This document shows positions 35,410 through 44,598 of a stretch of DNA of 64,000 bases, piece after piece. The notes beneath the pieces are model-generated. The model was not told the origin of the DNA and searched no databases. It saw nothing but the letters and a program-made list of their open reading frames with translations. Each line of letters begins with the position of its first letter. Position 1 is the stretch's first letter. The DNA is from Mesorhizobium loti CJ3sym. GTDB taxonomy: Bacteria; Pseudomonadota; Alphaproteobacteria; Rhizobiales; Rhizobiaceae. The stretch spans positions 245,070 through 309,069 of the forward strand of contig NZ_AXAL01000001.1 of NCBI RefSeq assembly GCF_000472785.1, written 5' to 3'. Made by a program: the position numbers and the translations under genes.

Positions 35410-36588
35410 TCAGGATTTGACACAGATCTCTCGCGGGAACTTCGTCAGCGTCTCATGGCCGGTTTCGGTGACCAGAATGGTCTCGCTGATCTCGATGCCC
35501 CAGCCATCCATCCACATGCCGAGGATGGAATGAACGACGTTGCCGGATTGAAGCACCGTCTTGTCGCCTGGCCGCAGGCTGATCGTGTGTTCGCCCCAAT
35601 CCGGTGGATAGGCGACGCCGATGGAATAGCCGATGCGCGACTCCTTCTTCAGCCCGTAGCGTTGAATGACCTTGCGCCATGCGCCCTCAACCGCCTCGGC
35701 AGTCGTTCCAGGCCTCACCGCGTCGAGCACCGCGTCCATGCCTTCGATCACCGCCTTTGCCGTATCCGCGACACGCGTCGGCGTCTTGCCGAGCTGCATC
35801 GTTCTCGCCAGCCCGGCCGCATAGCGGCGGCAGACACCGGCAAGTTCGAGTGCAATCGTTTCGTTATCTCCGAACCGCCGGTCGCTCCACATGATGTGCG
35901 GCGCGGAAGCATTCTCGCCACCAAGAATGGTCGGTGGAAGAGCGGTGATGTCGCCGGCGAAGTCCGGGCTGCCAGCGATCTGCGCCGCCTGGATGGCGGC
36001 AATCGCATCGCATTCACGCACGCCGGGCGCGATCACCTCGAAGGCCCGCGCCACCGCAGTCTCGGCCAGGGTCGACGCCTTGCGCAGATAGGCGATCTCG
36101 GGCGCCGATTTGACCGCGCGGATCCAGTTCATCAGCAGATCCGCGTCGTGCCATTTCGCATTGGGAAGCCCGGCGACCAGCCGGGCATGCGCTTTCGGCG
36201 AGAAATAATAGGCTTCGAGTTCGATACCGATGTGCCTGACACCCCAGCCCTTGGCGACGATCCAGCTCGCGATCCAGTCCATGGGATGGCGATCCGCCCG
36301 CTGAACATGGTCTTCCGGGAAGCCAACCACGTTTTCGGGCTTCATCCAGGCCGTGAGAAGGCCACCGGCCGCATCCATGGCGCGCCCGATCCAGACCGGC
36401 TCGACCTCCTCGAGCGGGATCAGCACCACCTGCGGGGTGTAGAATGACCAGCCATCATAGCCGGTAATGTAATGCTGGTTGGCAACGTCGTTGACGATCA
36501 GGAGTTCGAGACCGCGCTTCGCCATCTCGGCGCGGATATTGGCAAGCCGCTGCTGGTATTCGTCGCGGGCAAACGGCAGTTCGATCAT
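35410..36588 (-). CDS. M24-family hydrolase resembling ectoine hydrolase DoeA/EutD
   Basis: The 392-residue protein has the M24 pita-bread fold. Its N-terminal YITGYDGWSFYTPQVVLIP near residue 41 and C-terminal RIGYSIGVAYPPDWGEHTIS and GMWMDGWGIEISET are the patterns I associate with DoeA/EutD, a metal-independent enzyme that opens the ring of ectoine. Metal ligands of true aminopeptidases are altered (LELAG instead of LDAG; YAAGLART instead of the usual Asp at that place), consistent with that branch. The DoeB partner is missing; an M20 enzyme takes its place. GGAG precedes the ATG. The substrate could be ectoine or another cyclic amidine. Confidence 0.8.
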   Translation of the reverse strand: MIELPFARDEYQQRLANIRAEMAKRGLELLIVNDVANQHYITGYDGWSFYTPQVVLIPLEEVEPVWIGRAMDAAGGLLTAWMKPENVVGFPEDHVQRADRHPMDWIASWIVAKGWGVRHIGIELEAYYFSPKAHARLVAGLPNAKWHDADLLMNWIRAVKSAPEIAYLRKASTLAETAVARAFEVIAPGVRECDAIAAIQAAQIAGSPDFAGDITALPPTILGGENASAPHIMWSDRRFGDNETIALELAGVCRRYAAGLARTMQLGKTPTRVADTAKAVIEGMDAVLDAVRPGTTAEAVEGAWRKVIQRYGLKKESRIGYSIGVAYPPDWGEHTISLRPGDKTVLQSGNVVHSILGMWMDGWGIEISETILVTETGHETLTKFPREICVKS

Positions 36589-36740
36589 CTCTACTCCATG
36601 CCTTGGTGGGTCAACGGTTACGAGGTTCGCTCACCCTTGAAGCGGTTTTGTCATGGCGGCAATCGGCCAAAGGCGACAGGTGAACAGGTCCTGGGCCGAG
36701 TGCGACCTGTGGCCTTCCCCGAGCTGGGATGCGGCTTTCA

Positions 36741-36773
36741 ATTTATTTTTGAATTCCATTTGACTGAATAAAT
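36741..36773. promoter_or_regulatory. Probable ROK operator upstream of regulator gene
   Basis: Seven-base arms ATTTATT and AATAAAT are separated by 19 bases in the only AT-rich stretch of the 223-bp spacer between the divergent M24 and ROK genes. NagC/XylR-type ROK repressors bind TTATTT...AAATAA-like sites, so autoregulation of the downstream operon is likely. Confidence 0.4.
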
Positions 36774-36811
36774 CTTTGATGCGAACCTGACGCCAACTGG
36801 GGGCGCAAGGC

Positions 36812-37978
36812 ATGGCATTGCGAGGGACCAATCAGGAGTTCGGGCGGCCGTACAACCGGCGCATCGTGCTTGAGTCCATCCGCCTGCATGGACCGATCGC
36901 CCGCGGCGAGATCGCTAGCCGCGTCGGGCTTACCGTCCAGACCGTATCGACCATCGTTCGCGAACTGGAAGAACAGGGCTACATCCTCTCGCTCCGCGAA
37001 GAGCCGAAAGGGCGCGGCCTGCCTCCGGCGACGCTGCGCATCAATCCCGAGGGCGGCTATGCCGTCGGCATCCACATCACCCCTCTCGGCATCAATGCCG
37101 CCTTAATCAATTTGAGCGGCGACGTGATCGAGAGCACCTATCGCGAGGCCCCGAACGCGACGCCTGACCATGCCTTCGACCTGATCGGCGCGATGGTGAT
37201 TGAATTGACCAGGTTGCGGGCTGGAGGACGCGTTCTCGGGGTCGGCCTGGCCCTGCCCGGTCCGTTCGGTGTCGAATCCATGAGTTTTGTCGGTCCGACC
37301 ACCATGACCGGCTGGAAGGATGTGGCGCTGCGCGAGCGGCTGGCAGCCTCGACCGGACTGCCGGCCTTCTTCGAAACCGACATGGCAGCGGCAGCCATGG
37401 GCGAGCGGCTCTACGGCCTCGGCTCTCAATTCTCAGAATATTACTACCTCTATTTCGGCGTCGGCCTTGGCGGCGCCATGGTGCATGACGGCAGCGTGCA
37501 GCGTGGCGCCTGGGGAAATGCGGGCGAGGTCGGGCATATCCCTGTCGTTCCCGGCGGCGAAGCTTGCCCTTGCGGCAATAGCGGCTGCCTTGAAAGATAC
37601 CTCTCGCTGGAAGCGCTCCGGCGCTGGAATGGCACAGAGGCCGATTGGGTCGCGGACGTCGCGCCGATCTTTCGCAATGCCATCGCCGTCATCGAAAACC
37701 TGTTCGACCCGGAGACGGTCATCCTTGGCGGGCTAGCGTCCACCGATCTGCTCGAACGGCTGGCTGGTTCGACAGACGACCTGCACAACTCCGTCTCGGC
37801 GCGCAAGGACCGCACGACGCCCCGGGTCATGGTCGCGCGCGGCGGGCAGCATTCGGTGTTGCGAGGTGCTGCCGCCCTTGCGGTTTCCGGAGTGCTGTCG
37901 CCGCGCTTCGGCCAGATGTTCGCCGCCGAGCGCGAACGCGGTCGCGATCCCCTCGCGGCCAAGGAGATTGCCGCATGA
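36812..37978 (+). CDS. ROK family transcriptional repressor
   Basis: The 388-residue protein has an N-terminal winged helix (RRIVLESIRLHGPIARGEIASRVGLTVQTVSTIV) and a C-terminal sugar-kinase-like ROK domain. That domain carries LYFGVGLGGAMVHDG and the zinc loop GEVGHIPVVPGGEACPCGNSGCLERY near residue 245. ROK repressors sense sugars and control adjacent uptake genes. The stop overlaps the ATPase start by four bases, placing it first in the sugar importer operon, a common autoregulated arrangement. Confidence 0.93.
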   Translation: MALRGTNQEFGRPYNRRIVLESIRLHGPIARGEIASRVGLTVQTVSTIVRELEEQGYILSLREEPKGRGLPPATLRINPEGGYAVGIHITPLGINAALINLSGDVIESTYREAPNATPDHAFDLIGAMVIELTRLRAGGRVLGVGLALPGPFGVESMSFVGPTTMTGWKDVALRERLAASTGLPAFFETDMAAAAMGERLYGLGSQFSEYYYLYFGVGLGGAMVHDGSVQRGAWGNAGEVGHIPVVPGGEACPCGNSGCLERYLSLEALRRWNGTEADWVADVAPIFRNAIAVIENLFDPETVILGGLASTDLLERLAGSTDDLHNSVSARKDRTTPRVMVARGGQHSVLRGAAALAVSGVLSPRFGQMFAAERERGRDPLAAKEIAA

Positions 37979-38739
37979 GCGAACCGCTGCTGGTGCTCGA
38001 CAACGTCACCAAGAACTACGGTGCGATCGAAGCGCTGAAGGGGATCAGTTTTTCCATCGGCAAGGGCGAGGTCGTGGCGTTACTCGGCGACAACGGCGCC
38101 GGCAAGTCGACTCTGGTCAAGATCATCGCCGGTGGGCTTGAGCCGACCTCGGGCCGCATGCTGTTCGAGGGCAAGGAATTTCTGGCACGGTCGCCGGCCG
38201 AGGCTAAGGCGGCGGGCATCGAAACCGTCTACCAGGACCTGTCGCTCTGCACCAATGTCGACGTGGTCGCCAATTTCTTCATGGGCCGCGAGATCACCAG
38301 GAAGGTCCTTGGCATTCCGGTGCTCGACGAGCGCGCCATGGAGGCGGTCGTCGAAAAGGCGCTGGCCAGCGCCGGCACCCGCATTCCTTCCCTGCGCACC
38401 AATGTCGAGCACCTCTCGGGCGGCCAGCGCCAGGCCATCGAACTCAACCGCTTCGTGCACTGGGGCGGCAAGCTGGTGCTGCTCGACGAGCCGTTTGCCG
38501 CCCTTGGCGTCGAGCAGACGCGGCGCGGCCTCGACATGATCCGCCAGGTGGCGAGCCAGGGCATCGGTGTCGTCATCATCACCCACATCATGCAGCAGGC
38601 TTTTCAGGTCGCCGACCGGATCGTGGTGATCCGGCAAGGCGTCGTGGCGGGCGATGTCGCACGCAACAAAACAAGTCCCGATGCGGTGATCAACATGATC
38701 ACCGGGGAGACGCTTGCCGGTGCCGGACCGGCGGGCTGA
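37975..38739 (+). CDS. Sugar ABC importer ATPase (FrcA-like, single domain)
   Basis: The 254-residue subunit has Walker A GDNGAGKST near residue 39, the signature LSGGQRQAIELNR and Walker B LVLLDEPFAALGVEQ. It matches the CUT2 (ribose/fructose) class but has one nucleotide-binding domain instead of the two of RbsA, as in the rhizobial fructose system Frc. The switch histidine is in IITHIMQQAF. An ATGA overlap links it to the ROK gene. Confidence 0.92.
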   Translation: MSEPLLVLDNVTKNYGAIEALKGISFSIGKGEVVALLGDNGAGKSTLVKIIAGGLEPTSGRMLFEGKEFLARSPAEAKAAGIETVYQDLSLCTNVDVVANFFMGREITRKVLGIPVLDERAMEAVVEKALASAGTRIPSLRTNVEHLSGGQRQAIELNRFVHWGGKLVLLDEPFAALGVEQTRRGLDMIRQVASQGIGVVIITHIMQQAFQVADRIVVIRQGVVAGDVARNKTSPDAVINMITGETLAGAGPAG

Positions 38740-38779
38740 GGGACAAAAGAGGGGTCCGGCTTAACAGGGAGCCAACGAC

Positions 38780-39820
38780 ATGAAGCGAATACTTCTTGCT
38801 GTCTTCGGCATCCTGGCACTGGCCTTTGCCACGCTCACGCCGGCATTCGCCCAGTCCAAGGGTGTCGTCTATTACATGGTGCCGACGCTGCTCGACGAGT
38901 TCCAGACCGGCTCGGTGAGCGCGCTGGAGCTGTTCCTCAAGCAGACCGGCTATGAGATGAAGACGCTGAACGCCGACAACAAGACCGACGCGCAGCAATC
39001 GCAGATGAACGACGTCATCGCGCTCAAACCGGCGGCGATCATCCTGGCCGCCGTCGATTTCAACGCGCTGAAACCGTCCATCGAGGCCGCACGTGCCGCC
39101 GGCATTCCGGTGGTCGAGTTCGACCGCCAGATCACCTCCACGCCGTCCGACTTCACCTCGGTCGCCGGAACGGTCGAGATCGGCTATGTCGCGGCCGACC
39201 AGGCCGAGAAACTGCTGAAAGCCAAGAACGGCTCGGTGAAGGGCAAGGTGCTGCAGGTGCTTGGCGACCCCGGCGACCCCTACACGCTCGACATCCAGAA
39301 AGGCTTTGAGGAGAAGATGAAGGCGTTTCCGGACGTCAAGATCATCTCGCTGCCGGCCATGCAGTGGGAAGCAAGCAATGCCGGCACCATCGTCGCCGAC
39401 CAGATGCTGGCCAACCCCGACATCGACCTGATCTTCAGCCATGCCGCGCATCTCTCGGTCGCCGCCGTCGCCTCGCTCGAGGCTGCCGGCAAGAAGCCGG
39501 GCGACGTCATGCTGATGAGCTCGAACGGCGCGCCTGTCGGCCTCGACCTGATCCGCAAGGGTTGGCTCAACGTCGAAGTCGAGCAACCGCTTTACGCACA
39601 AGCCGCGGCTGTCGCCATGTTCATGGACAAGGTGGTCAAGAAGCAGGAAATCAAGCCCGGCGAATATGACGTGCTTGGCCTGAAGTCGACCGTGACCAAG
39701 GAAGCCTGGGGCCCGAACATCAAGATCCCGGGCGCCGCAATCACCAAGGAAAACGTCGACAATCCGGCCTTCTGGGGCAACCAGAAGCCGCCGACGGACA
39801 CCGTCAAGTCAGTCGAATAG
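38780..39820 (+). CDS. CUT2 sugar-binding protein (RbsB-like)
   Basis: The 346-residue periplasmic protein has a Sec signal peptide ([20 protein letters not shown], cut near AFAQ) and a type I periplasmic binding fold: [53 protein letters not shown], and [20 protein letters not shown]. The sugar cannot be named. AGGGAG precedes the ATG. A strong stem-loop at 39837-39861 follows the stop, as often seen after highly expressed binding-protein genes. Confidence 0.92.
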   Translation: MKRILLAVFGILALAFATLTPAFAQSKGVVYYMVPTLLDEFQTGSVSALELFLKQTGYEMKTLNADNKTDAQQSQMNDVIALKPAAIILAAVDFNALKPSIEAARAAGIPVVEFDRQITSTPSDFTSVAGTVEIGYVAADQAEKLLKAKNGSVKGKVLQVLGDPGDPYTLDIQKGFEEKMKAFPDVKIISLPAMQWEASNAGTIVADQMLANPDIDLIFSHAAHLSVAAVASLEAAGKKPGDVMLMSSNGAPVGLDLIRKGWLNVEVEQPLYAQAAAVAMFMDKVVKKQEIKPGEYDVLGLKSTVTKEAWGPNIKIPGAAITKENVDNPAFWGNQKPPTDTVKSVE

Positions 39821-39836
39821 GCACATCGCCTGAAAC

Positions 39837-39861
39837 GCTCCGGGCCATCTCGGTCCGGAGC
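39837..39861 (+). terminator. Stem-loop after the sugar-binding protein gene
   Basis: Ten-base arms GCTCCGGGCC and GGTCCGGAGC (one G-T pair) enclose a five-base loop, 16 bases after the stop. No T-run follows and the permease gene continues the operon, so it is more likely an RNA-stabilising or partial-attenuation stem-loop than a full terminator. Confidence 0.55.
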
Positions 39862-39917
39862 CAACCCTGCGCAATTCCAATCCGCGCCTGATCCCTGCGA
39901 GAATCGCTCTCCGGATC

Positions 39918-40934
39918 ATGCGCCAGCCGGATCAGCCAATGAACCCCCGCACCCGCCATGCCCTGGAGTTCGTACTCGACAACCTCGTCTGGTTCATGCT
40001 GCTGTTCGTGCTGGTGGTGTTTTCCATCTTCATCCCGAACTATTTCCAGCTCGGCATCTTCGCCAACATCATCGAGGCCTCGAGCGTGCTGGGCGTCATG
40101 TCGATCGGCCTGGCGCTGGTCATCATCGCCGGCCATATGGACCTGTCGGTCGAATCGGTGGCGGCGCTCAGCGCCATGGCGGTCGGCATCCTGTTCTGTT
40201 CGTCGGGCATCGGCATGGGCGTCCAACTGCATCCGGAATGGCTGATGGTTCCGGTGTCGCTGCTGCTTGCGCTGGCCGTGGGCGGCCTGATCGGCGCCTT
40301 CAATGGCTATCTGGTGGTCAAGGTGAAGATGAGCGCCTTCATCATCACGCTGGCCTCCTACATCTGGGTGCGCGGCCTGGTGCTGGTCATTTCCGGCGGC
40401 CGCTCGGCGCAGGATCTGGCCCCTGCCATCCGCTGGTTCGGCATCCAGCGCCTGATCGGCCTGCCGCTCACCGCCTGGATCGCCATCGCCTGTTTCGTGA
40501 TCTTCTCGCTGATCATGGCCAAGACGCCGTTCGGCCGCCACCTCGTGATGATCGGCGGCAACGAGACGGCGACCTTCCGTGCCGGCATCCGGGTGAACCG
40601 CAATCTCATCATCGCCTTCGTGCTTGCCGGCGCCATCGCCGGCCTCGCCGGCTGGCTGCTGGCGATCCGCACCTCCGGCGCCACCGCCAATCTTGGCGTC
40701 GGCCTGCTGTTCAATGCCTTCGCGGCGGTCGTCATCGGCGGCGTCAGCCTCAAAGGCGGGGTCGGCACGCTACCCGGCGTCTATGCCGGCGTGCTGCTGC
40801 TCTCGGCCATCAACACGGCGATCAATCTGATGGGGCTGCCGGCCAACTTCACCCAGGTCATCCATGGCCTGCTGGTGCTGGCCGCGGTGCTGCTCGACGC
40901 CTTCAAGCAAACCATTCGCCAAAGATTGGCATGA
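39918..40934 (+). CDS. CUT2 sugar ABC permease (RbsC-like)
   Basis: The 338-residue membrane protein has eight to ten hydrophobic segments and the RbsC-like signatures LVIIAGHMDLSVESVAAL near residue 70, FNGYLVVKVKMSAFIITLA, AKTPFGRHLVMIGGNETATFRAGIRV (the coupling loop) and VIGGVSLKGGVGTLPGVYAG. A second ATG at 39939 is an alternative start. It completes a one-ATPase, one-permease CUT2 importer with the two genes upstream. Confidence 0.93.
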   Translation: MRQPDQPMNPRTRHALEFVLDNLVWFMLLFVLVVFSIFIPNYFQLGIFANIIEASSVLGVMSIGLALVIIAGHMDLSVESVAALSAMAVGILFCSSGIGMGVQLHPEWLMVPVSLLLALAVGGLIGAFNGYLVVKVKMSAFIITLASYIWVRGLVLVISGGRSAQDLAPAIRWFGIQRLIGLPLTAWIAIACFVIFSLIMAKTPFGRHLVMIGGNETATFRAGIRVNRNLIIAFVLAGAIAGLAGWLLAIRTSGATANLGVGLLFNAFAAVVIGGVSLKGGVGTLPGVYAGVLLLSAINTAINLMGLPANFTQVIHGLLVLAAVLLDAFKQTIRQRLA

Positions 40935-40964
40935 CAGGACCACTCGCATGACAGGAAGGCGGGC

Positions 40965-41735
40965 ATGACCGGACGACTGAAAGACAGAGTGGCGCTGATC
41001 ATCGGCAGCGCGCGCGGCATCGGCAAGGGCATTGCGCTGCGCTTCGCCGAAGAAGGCGCGAAGCTGTTGCTCGCCGACAGCGAGGCCGAGGCCGGACAAG
41101 CAACCGCCGACGGGCTCGGCGTCCCCTTCATCCGCACCGACATCTCGCAAATGGCCGACGCTGAAGCCGCTGTGGCGCTGGCGCTCGAACAGCACGGCCG
41201 GCTCGACATCATCGTGCAGAATGCCGGCATCTATCCCTGGCAATTGATCGAGAACACCAGCGTCGATGATTGGGATCGCGTCATGGCGGTCAATCTGCGC
41301 GGCACGTTCAATGCCACCCGCGCAGCACTGGTGCCGATGAAGGCGCAGCGCTACGGGCGCATGCTCTACACCTCCTCCATCACCGGGCCGCATGTCACCA
41401 GCCCGGGCCATGGCCACTACGCGGCGACCAAGGCCGGCATCAACGGCTTCATCCGCTCCGCGGCGCTCGAATTCTCCGGCTATGGCATCACCGTCAATGG
41501 CGTCGAGCCCGGCAATATCCTGACCGAAGCCATCCAGCAGCACCGGGGTGCCGCCTACATCAAGAACATGGAGGATTCCATCCCGCTCGGCCGGCTCGGC
41601 AGCCCGCGCGACGTCGCCAATGCCTTCCTGTACCTCGCCTCCGACGACGCCAGCTACATCACCGGCACGACGATTGTCGTCGATGGCGGACAATTGCTGC
41701 CGGAGGGCAAGGATTTCCGGATGGTGCCGCCGTGA
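40965..41735 (+). CDS. SDR family dehydrogenase in sugar operon
   Basis: The 256-residue classical SDR has a slightly altered cofactor loop (IGSARGIGKG, Ser for the usual Thr), the D of LLLADSEAEAG that favours NAD(H), QNAGIYPW near residue 87, catalytic YTSSITGP and HYAATKAG, and a C-terminal GTTIVVDGGQLLPEG. It follows the sugar permease by 30 bases and probably oxidises the imported sugar or polyol. No kinase or aldolase is attached to this operon. Confidence 0.9.
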   Translation: MTGRLKDRVALIIGSARGIGKGIALRFAEEGAKLLLADSEAEAGQATADGLGVPFIRTDISQMADAEAAVALALEQHGRLDIIVQNAGIYPWQLIENTSVDDWDRVMAVNLRGTFNATRAALVPMKAQRYGRMLYTSSITGPHVTSPGHGHYAATKAGINGFIRSAALEFSGYGITVNGVEPGNILTEAIQQHRGAAYIKNMEDSIPLGRLGSPRDVANAFLYLASDDASYITGTTIVVDGGQLLPEGKDFRMVPP

Positions 41736-41872
41736 TCCTTGCCTCGCGGCCACGAACAGGTTGATTCGGCGCTCCGCATAGTGGCTGGCAAGCACTCCCT
41801 TATAGGTTGCATGGAACGCAAGCGCCTCCCAAAGGTTGTTTATCAAGTGCTAATCAAGGGAGGGACTTGAGA

Positions 41873-42103
41873 ATGGCCAACAGAATCAGAACCGATCATA
41901 TCTATCAGCGGGCTCATGCTTTGGCAGAGGGCGGTATTTATCAGTCTCCAGCCGAGATCGTTGCAGCGTTGCTGGCTGAAGGTTATCCGGAGGCCGCCGA
42001 GTTGTTGAACTCCGAAAACATCCGTGCCGACCTTCGCCGGGTTTGTGGTGCGGCGACTGCTAGCGGCCAGCAATGCGCCACAAATCTGGGGCTTCGTTAT
42101 TGA
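41873..42103 (+). CDS. Small protein of unknown function
   Basis: The 76-residue protein is not recognised. It is soluble-looking with a helical N-terminal half (RIRTDHIYQRAHALAEGGIYQSPAEIV shows repeated alanines) and two cysteines in its C-terminal third (RRVCGAA and GQQCATN). GGGAGGG ahead of the ATG is a strong ribosome site and supports a real gene. It lies alone between the SDR and the convergent M15 peptidase gene. Confidence 0.6.
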   Translation: MANRIRTDHIYQRAHALAEGGIYQSPAEIVAALLAEGYPEAAELLNSENIRADLRRVCGAATASGQQCATNLGLRY

Positions 42104-42183
42104 TGTTTATATGGCTGCATCGGGAATTTCGGCATGTTTGGCCGAGCAAACGCGCTTCACGGCTGGCGGCCGCCGACGCCTGA

Positions 42184-43002
42184 TCAGCTGGATTTCTCGT
42201 AAAACAGCAATTCAGGCCGGTATTCAAAATGCATGGTGTCGTAGTGATACCAGCGGCCGCCCCATATGAAGCCGTTTTTCTCGAACAGTTCGACGATCGC
42301 GAGCGGAATGCGATTCTTGAAGGGAATGTGTGCCTTGGGGTTGGCTTTGTTTCTGTTGTTGTACCAGTAATCGGAGAAGCCGACGTTGATATCGAAGGCA
42401 GCCCCGAAAGAGTGGACGCTCAACCGGTCTGTGCCTGCGATGGGCCGCCAGACAAAACCGCCGCCGGGCTTGAGCCCGTAACGGCTCAAATCCGCGGGCA
42501 TCGCCTCCAGGGCGTCAGAGACCTTTGCCAGCCGGTCGTTGATGCCAAAAACCCTGGTGACCTGCGCCGTCTTTTTGCCAAGTTTCGGCAGCCATTTGAC
42601 GTTGGCGATGTGCTTGCCCACTTCCGCGGCGCTTGCGCCATAGAGCTTCTCGAAGAAGGCCTCGTTGCGGATACGGCCGGGATCGAAATCCTCCGTCGGA
42701 ACCAGCGCGCCAGCACTTGCCTTGGGATAGACGTAGCGAAACATGTCCTCGATATCGGGGTTTTCCAGCAGCGCGTCGGCGTCGCGCGTCTTGCCGTCGT
42801 CCCACACCATCGTGGTGCCGTCGGTCCAGGTCAGGACATTGCCCGAGATGGTGAAAAGGCCGGGATAGGCCTTGAGCAAGGCGGCCTTGGCGGCCGGCTG
42901 GTCCACGCCGTCGCCGGCATCTGTCGCGTGCGCCAAGCTCGCCTGACCAAAAGTCGCCAGAATGATCATCAGCAGCAGCGTGCATCCCGAACGGCTAACC
43001 AT
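42184..43002 (-). CDS. M15-family D-Ala-D-Ala/L-Ala-D-Glu peptidase
   Basis: The 272-residue exported protein has a signal peptide (MVSRSGCTLLLMIILATFGQ, cut near AHA) and a zinc peptidase domain of the M15C type: DRLSVHSFGAAFDINVG near residue 195 gives the first His and Asp ligands, and WYHYDTMHFEYRPELL near the end gives the last His. It is a probable peptidoglycan hydrolase. GGAGACAGGACA precedes the ATG at 43002, which is chosen over 43035. It reads away from tRNA-Val. Confidence 0.88.
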   Translation of the reverse strand: MVSRSGCTLLLMIILATFGQASLAHATDAGDGVDQPAAKAALLKAYPGLFTISGNVLTWTDGTTMVWDDGKTRDADALLENPDIEDMFRYVYPKASAGALVPTEDFDPGRIRNEAFFEKLYGASAAEVGKHIANVKWLPKLGKKTAQVTRVFGINDRLAKVSDALEAMPADLSRYGLKPGGGFVWRPIAGTDRLSVHSFGAAFDINVGFSDYWYNNRNKANPKAHIPFKNRIPLAIVELFEKNGFIWGGRWYHYDTMHFEYRPELLFYEKSS

Positions 43003-43080
43003 TGTCCTGTCTCCTGCAAGGCTCAACAGCAACACTACGCTTCGTCATTGACGCTGCGATAGCCTGATCATGTGAAGGAA

Positions 43081-43156
<76 letters not shown>

Positions 43157-43373
43157 GCTCCGGCGCGGACCTTTAAGCGGTCGGGACCGGCTTCGCAAGG
43201 CCAAATGAGCGTGGGTCGCGCTGGTTGTGGGCCGTATTTGCGAACAAAACGCCGGCTGTCAAAAAACCTTCTCCAGTTTGCTGTTATGATGGTTTGGTGC
43301 GCTTGACACCCGGTGGCGAACCCCTTATCCAGCGGCCCAACGACGAACACGGCTGACACGTGCTCGTCAATGC

Positions 43374-43450
43374 GCGGGTGTAGCTCAGTTGGTTAGAGTG
43401 CCGGCCTGTCACGCCGGAGGTCGCGGGTTCGAGCCCCGTCACTCGCGCCA
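43374..43450 (+). tRNA. tRNA-Asp (GTC)
   Basis: The plus strand has acceptor GCGGGTG paired with CACTCGC (one G-T pair), D-arm AGCTCAGTTGGTTAGAGT, anticodon GTC in CTGTCAC, T-arm GGGTTCGAGCCCC, discriminator G and an encoded CCA. The gene is 77 bases and lies 217 bp from tRNA-Val on the opposite strand. Confidence 0.96.
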
Positions 43451-43489
43451 TTTCTCTCAAGGGTTTCAAACCCTTGGCTTCAGAGAAAT
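43451..43489 (+). terminator. Hairpin immediately after tRNA-Asp
   Basis: Nine-base arms CAAGGGTTT and AAACCCTTG around a single C are nested inside TTTCTCT and AGAGAAA. The structure starts at the tRNA 3' end, so it can end or process the tRNA transcript. There is no T-run. The rest of the spacer to 43664 holds one further weak hairpin near 43530 and no gene. Confidence 0.5.
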
Positions 43490-43664
43490 GCCGACATTGA
43501 AATGTCAAAAAGTCTTTTGAATGAAGCAATTCAGGTCCGGTCGGATCTGAATTCAATCCTCATAAATCGAACTGCGATCCTTCTCGCCGGCAGGCCGAAA
43601 GACAGCTTGTCGCGCTAAGCCGCACCTCAAGCATTGGCTGCGGCCCACTCCTTCCGATACGTCA

Positions 43665-44594
43665 TTATCCCTTTGCCAGCAGCGCCTCGACCTCCTGCAG
43701 CGTCGGCATCGACGGCGACGTGCCCGGACGCGTCACCGAAATGCCGGCGACGGCGCAGGCAAAGCGCACAGCCTGCAGCGGCTCGACGCCTCGCGATAGG
43801 GCCGCGGCGAAGCCGCCGTTGAAGGCGTCCCCCGCACCGGTGGTTTCGACCACCGGCCCGGCACTGACGGCGGCGACATGTTCGGAGCGGCCCTTCGTGT
43901 GCAGCAGCGCTCCCTTGTCGCCCAGCGTGACGATGACCGTGCCGACGCCCTTGTCGAGCAGCTTGTCGGCGGCGCGGCGCGCCTCGTCGACCGAGGAGAC
44001 TTTCAGTCCCGTCAATTCCTCGGTCTCGGTCTCGTTGGGCGTGAGATAGTCGCAGAGCGTGTAGATGCGGTCGGGAAGCTTTGCGGCGGGGGCCGGGTTG
44101 AGAATGGTCGTCACCCCTGCCCGGCGCGCGATCTCCAGCGCCCGAAGTGCTGCATCGATCGGCTGTTCGAGTTGCGTGACAAAAACGCCGGCACTGCTGA
44201 TCAGATCCCTGTTGGCTTCGATATCCTCCGGCGAGATCAGCATGGCCGCACCAGGGCTGACGATGATGGCGTTGTTGCCGGTTGCCTCCTCGACGAAGAT
44301 GTAGGCGGCGCCCGTATAGCTGTCCGGTGTGTCGATGACCGCGCTTTTCACCCCGGCATCCTTCCAGGTCCGCTTGGCCATGTCGGCGAAGGCATCGACA
44401 CCGAGCCGGGTCAGGAAGGTGGTGTCGGCGCCGAGCTTGCCCGCCGCCACCGCCTGATTCGACCCTTTTCCGCCTGGCCCCAGCTTGAACGAATTGCCGA
44501 GGATCGTCTCGCCCAAGCGCGGCTGGCGATCGGCGCGATAGGCGGTATCGGCGACGAAGACGCCCAATATGACGACAGGCTTTCCGGCTGTCAT
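43665..44594 (-). CDS. rbsK: Ribokinase
   Basis: RbsK phosphorylates D-ribose to ribose 5-phosphate. The 309-residue PfkB-family kinase has the N-terminal KPVVILGVFVADTAYRADR, the GPGGKGSNQAVAAGKLGA motif near residue 41, YLTPNETETEEL, and the C-terminal TTGAGDAFNGGFAAAL with the catalytic Asp. The open frame extends to 44837 but overlaps the RbsD/FucU gene, so the ATG at 44594 is used; it lies four bases after that gene. The pairing with an RbsD/FucU mutarotase supports a ribose-like aldose as substrate. Confidence 0.9.
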   Translation of the reverse strand: MTAGKPVVILGVFVADTAYRADRQPRLGETILGNSFKLGPGGKGSNQAVAAGKLGADTTFLTRLGVDAFADMAKRTWKDAGVKSAVIDTPDSYTGAAYIFVEEATGNNAIIVSPGAAMLISPEDIEANRDLISSAGVFVTQLEQPIDAALRALEIARRAGVTTILNPAPAAKLPDRIYTLCDYLTPNETETEELTGLKVSSVDEARRAADKLLDKGVGTVIVTLGDKGALLHTKGRSEHVAAVSAGPVVETTGAGDAFNGGFAAALSRGVEPLQAVRFACAVAGISVTRPGTSPSMPTLQEVEALLAKG

Positions 44595-44598
44595 GGCC

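Noticed and set aside
43284..43556. 90-residue minus-strand ORF containing VTGLEPATSGVTGRHSNQLSYT
   Set aside because: It is the antisense of tRNA-Asp and is a well-known false protein call.
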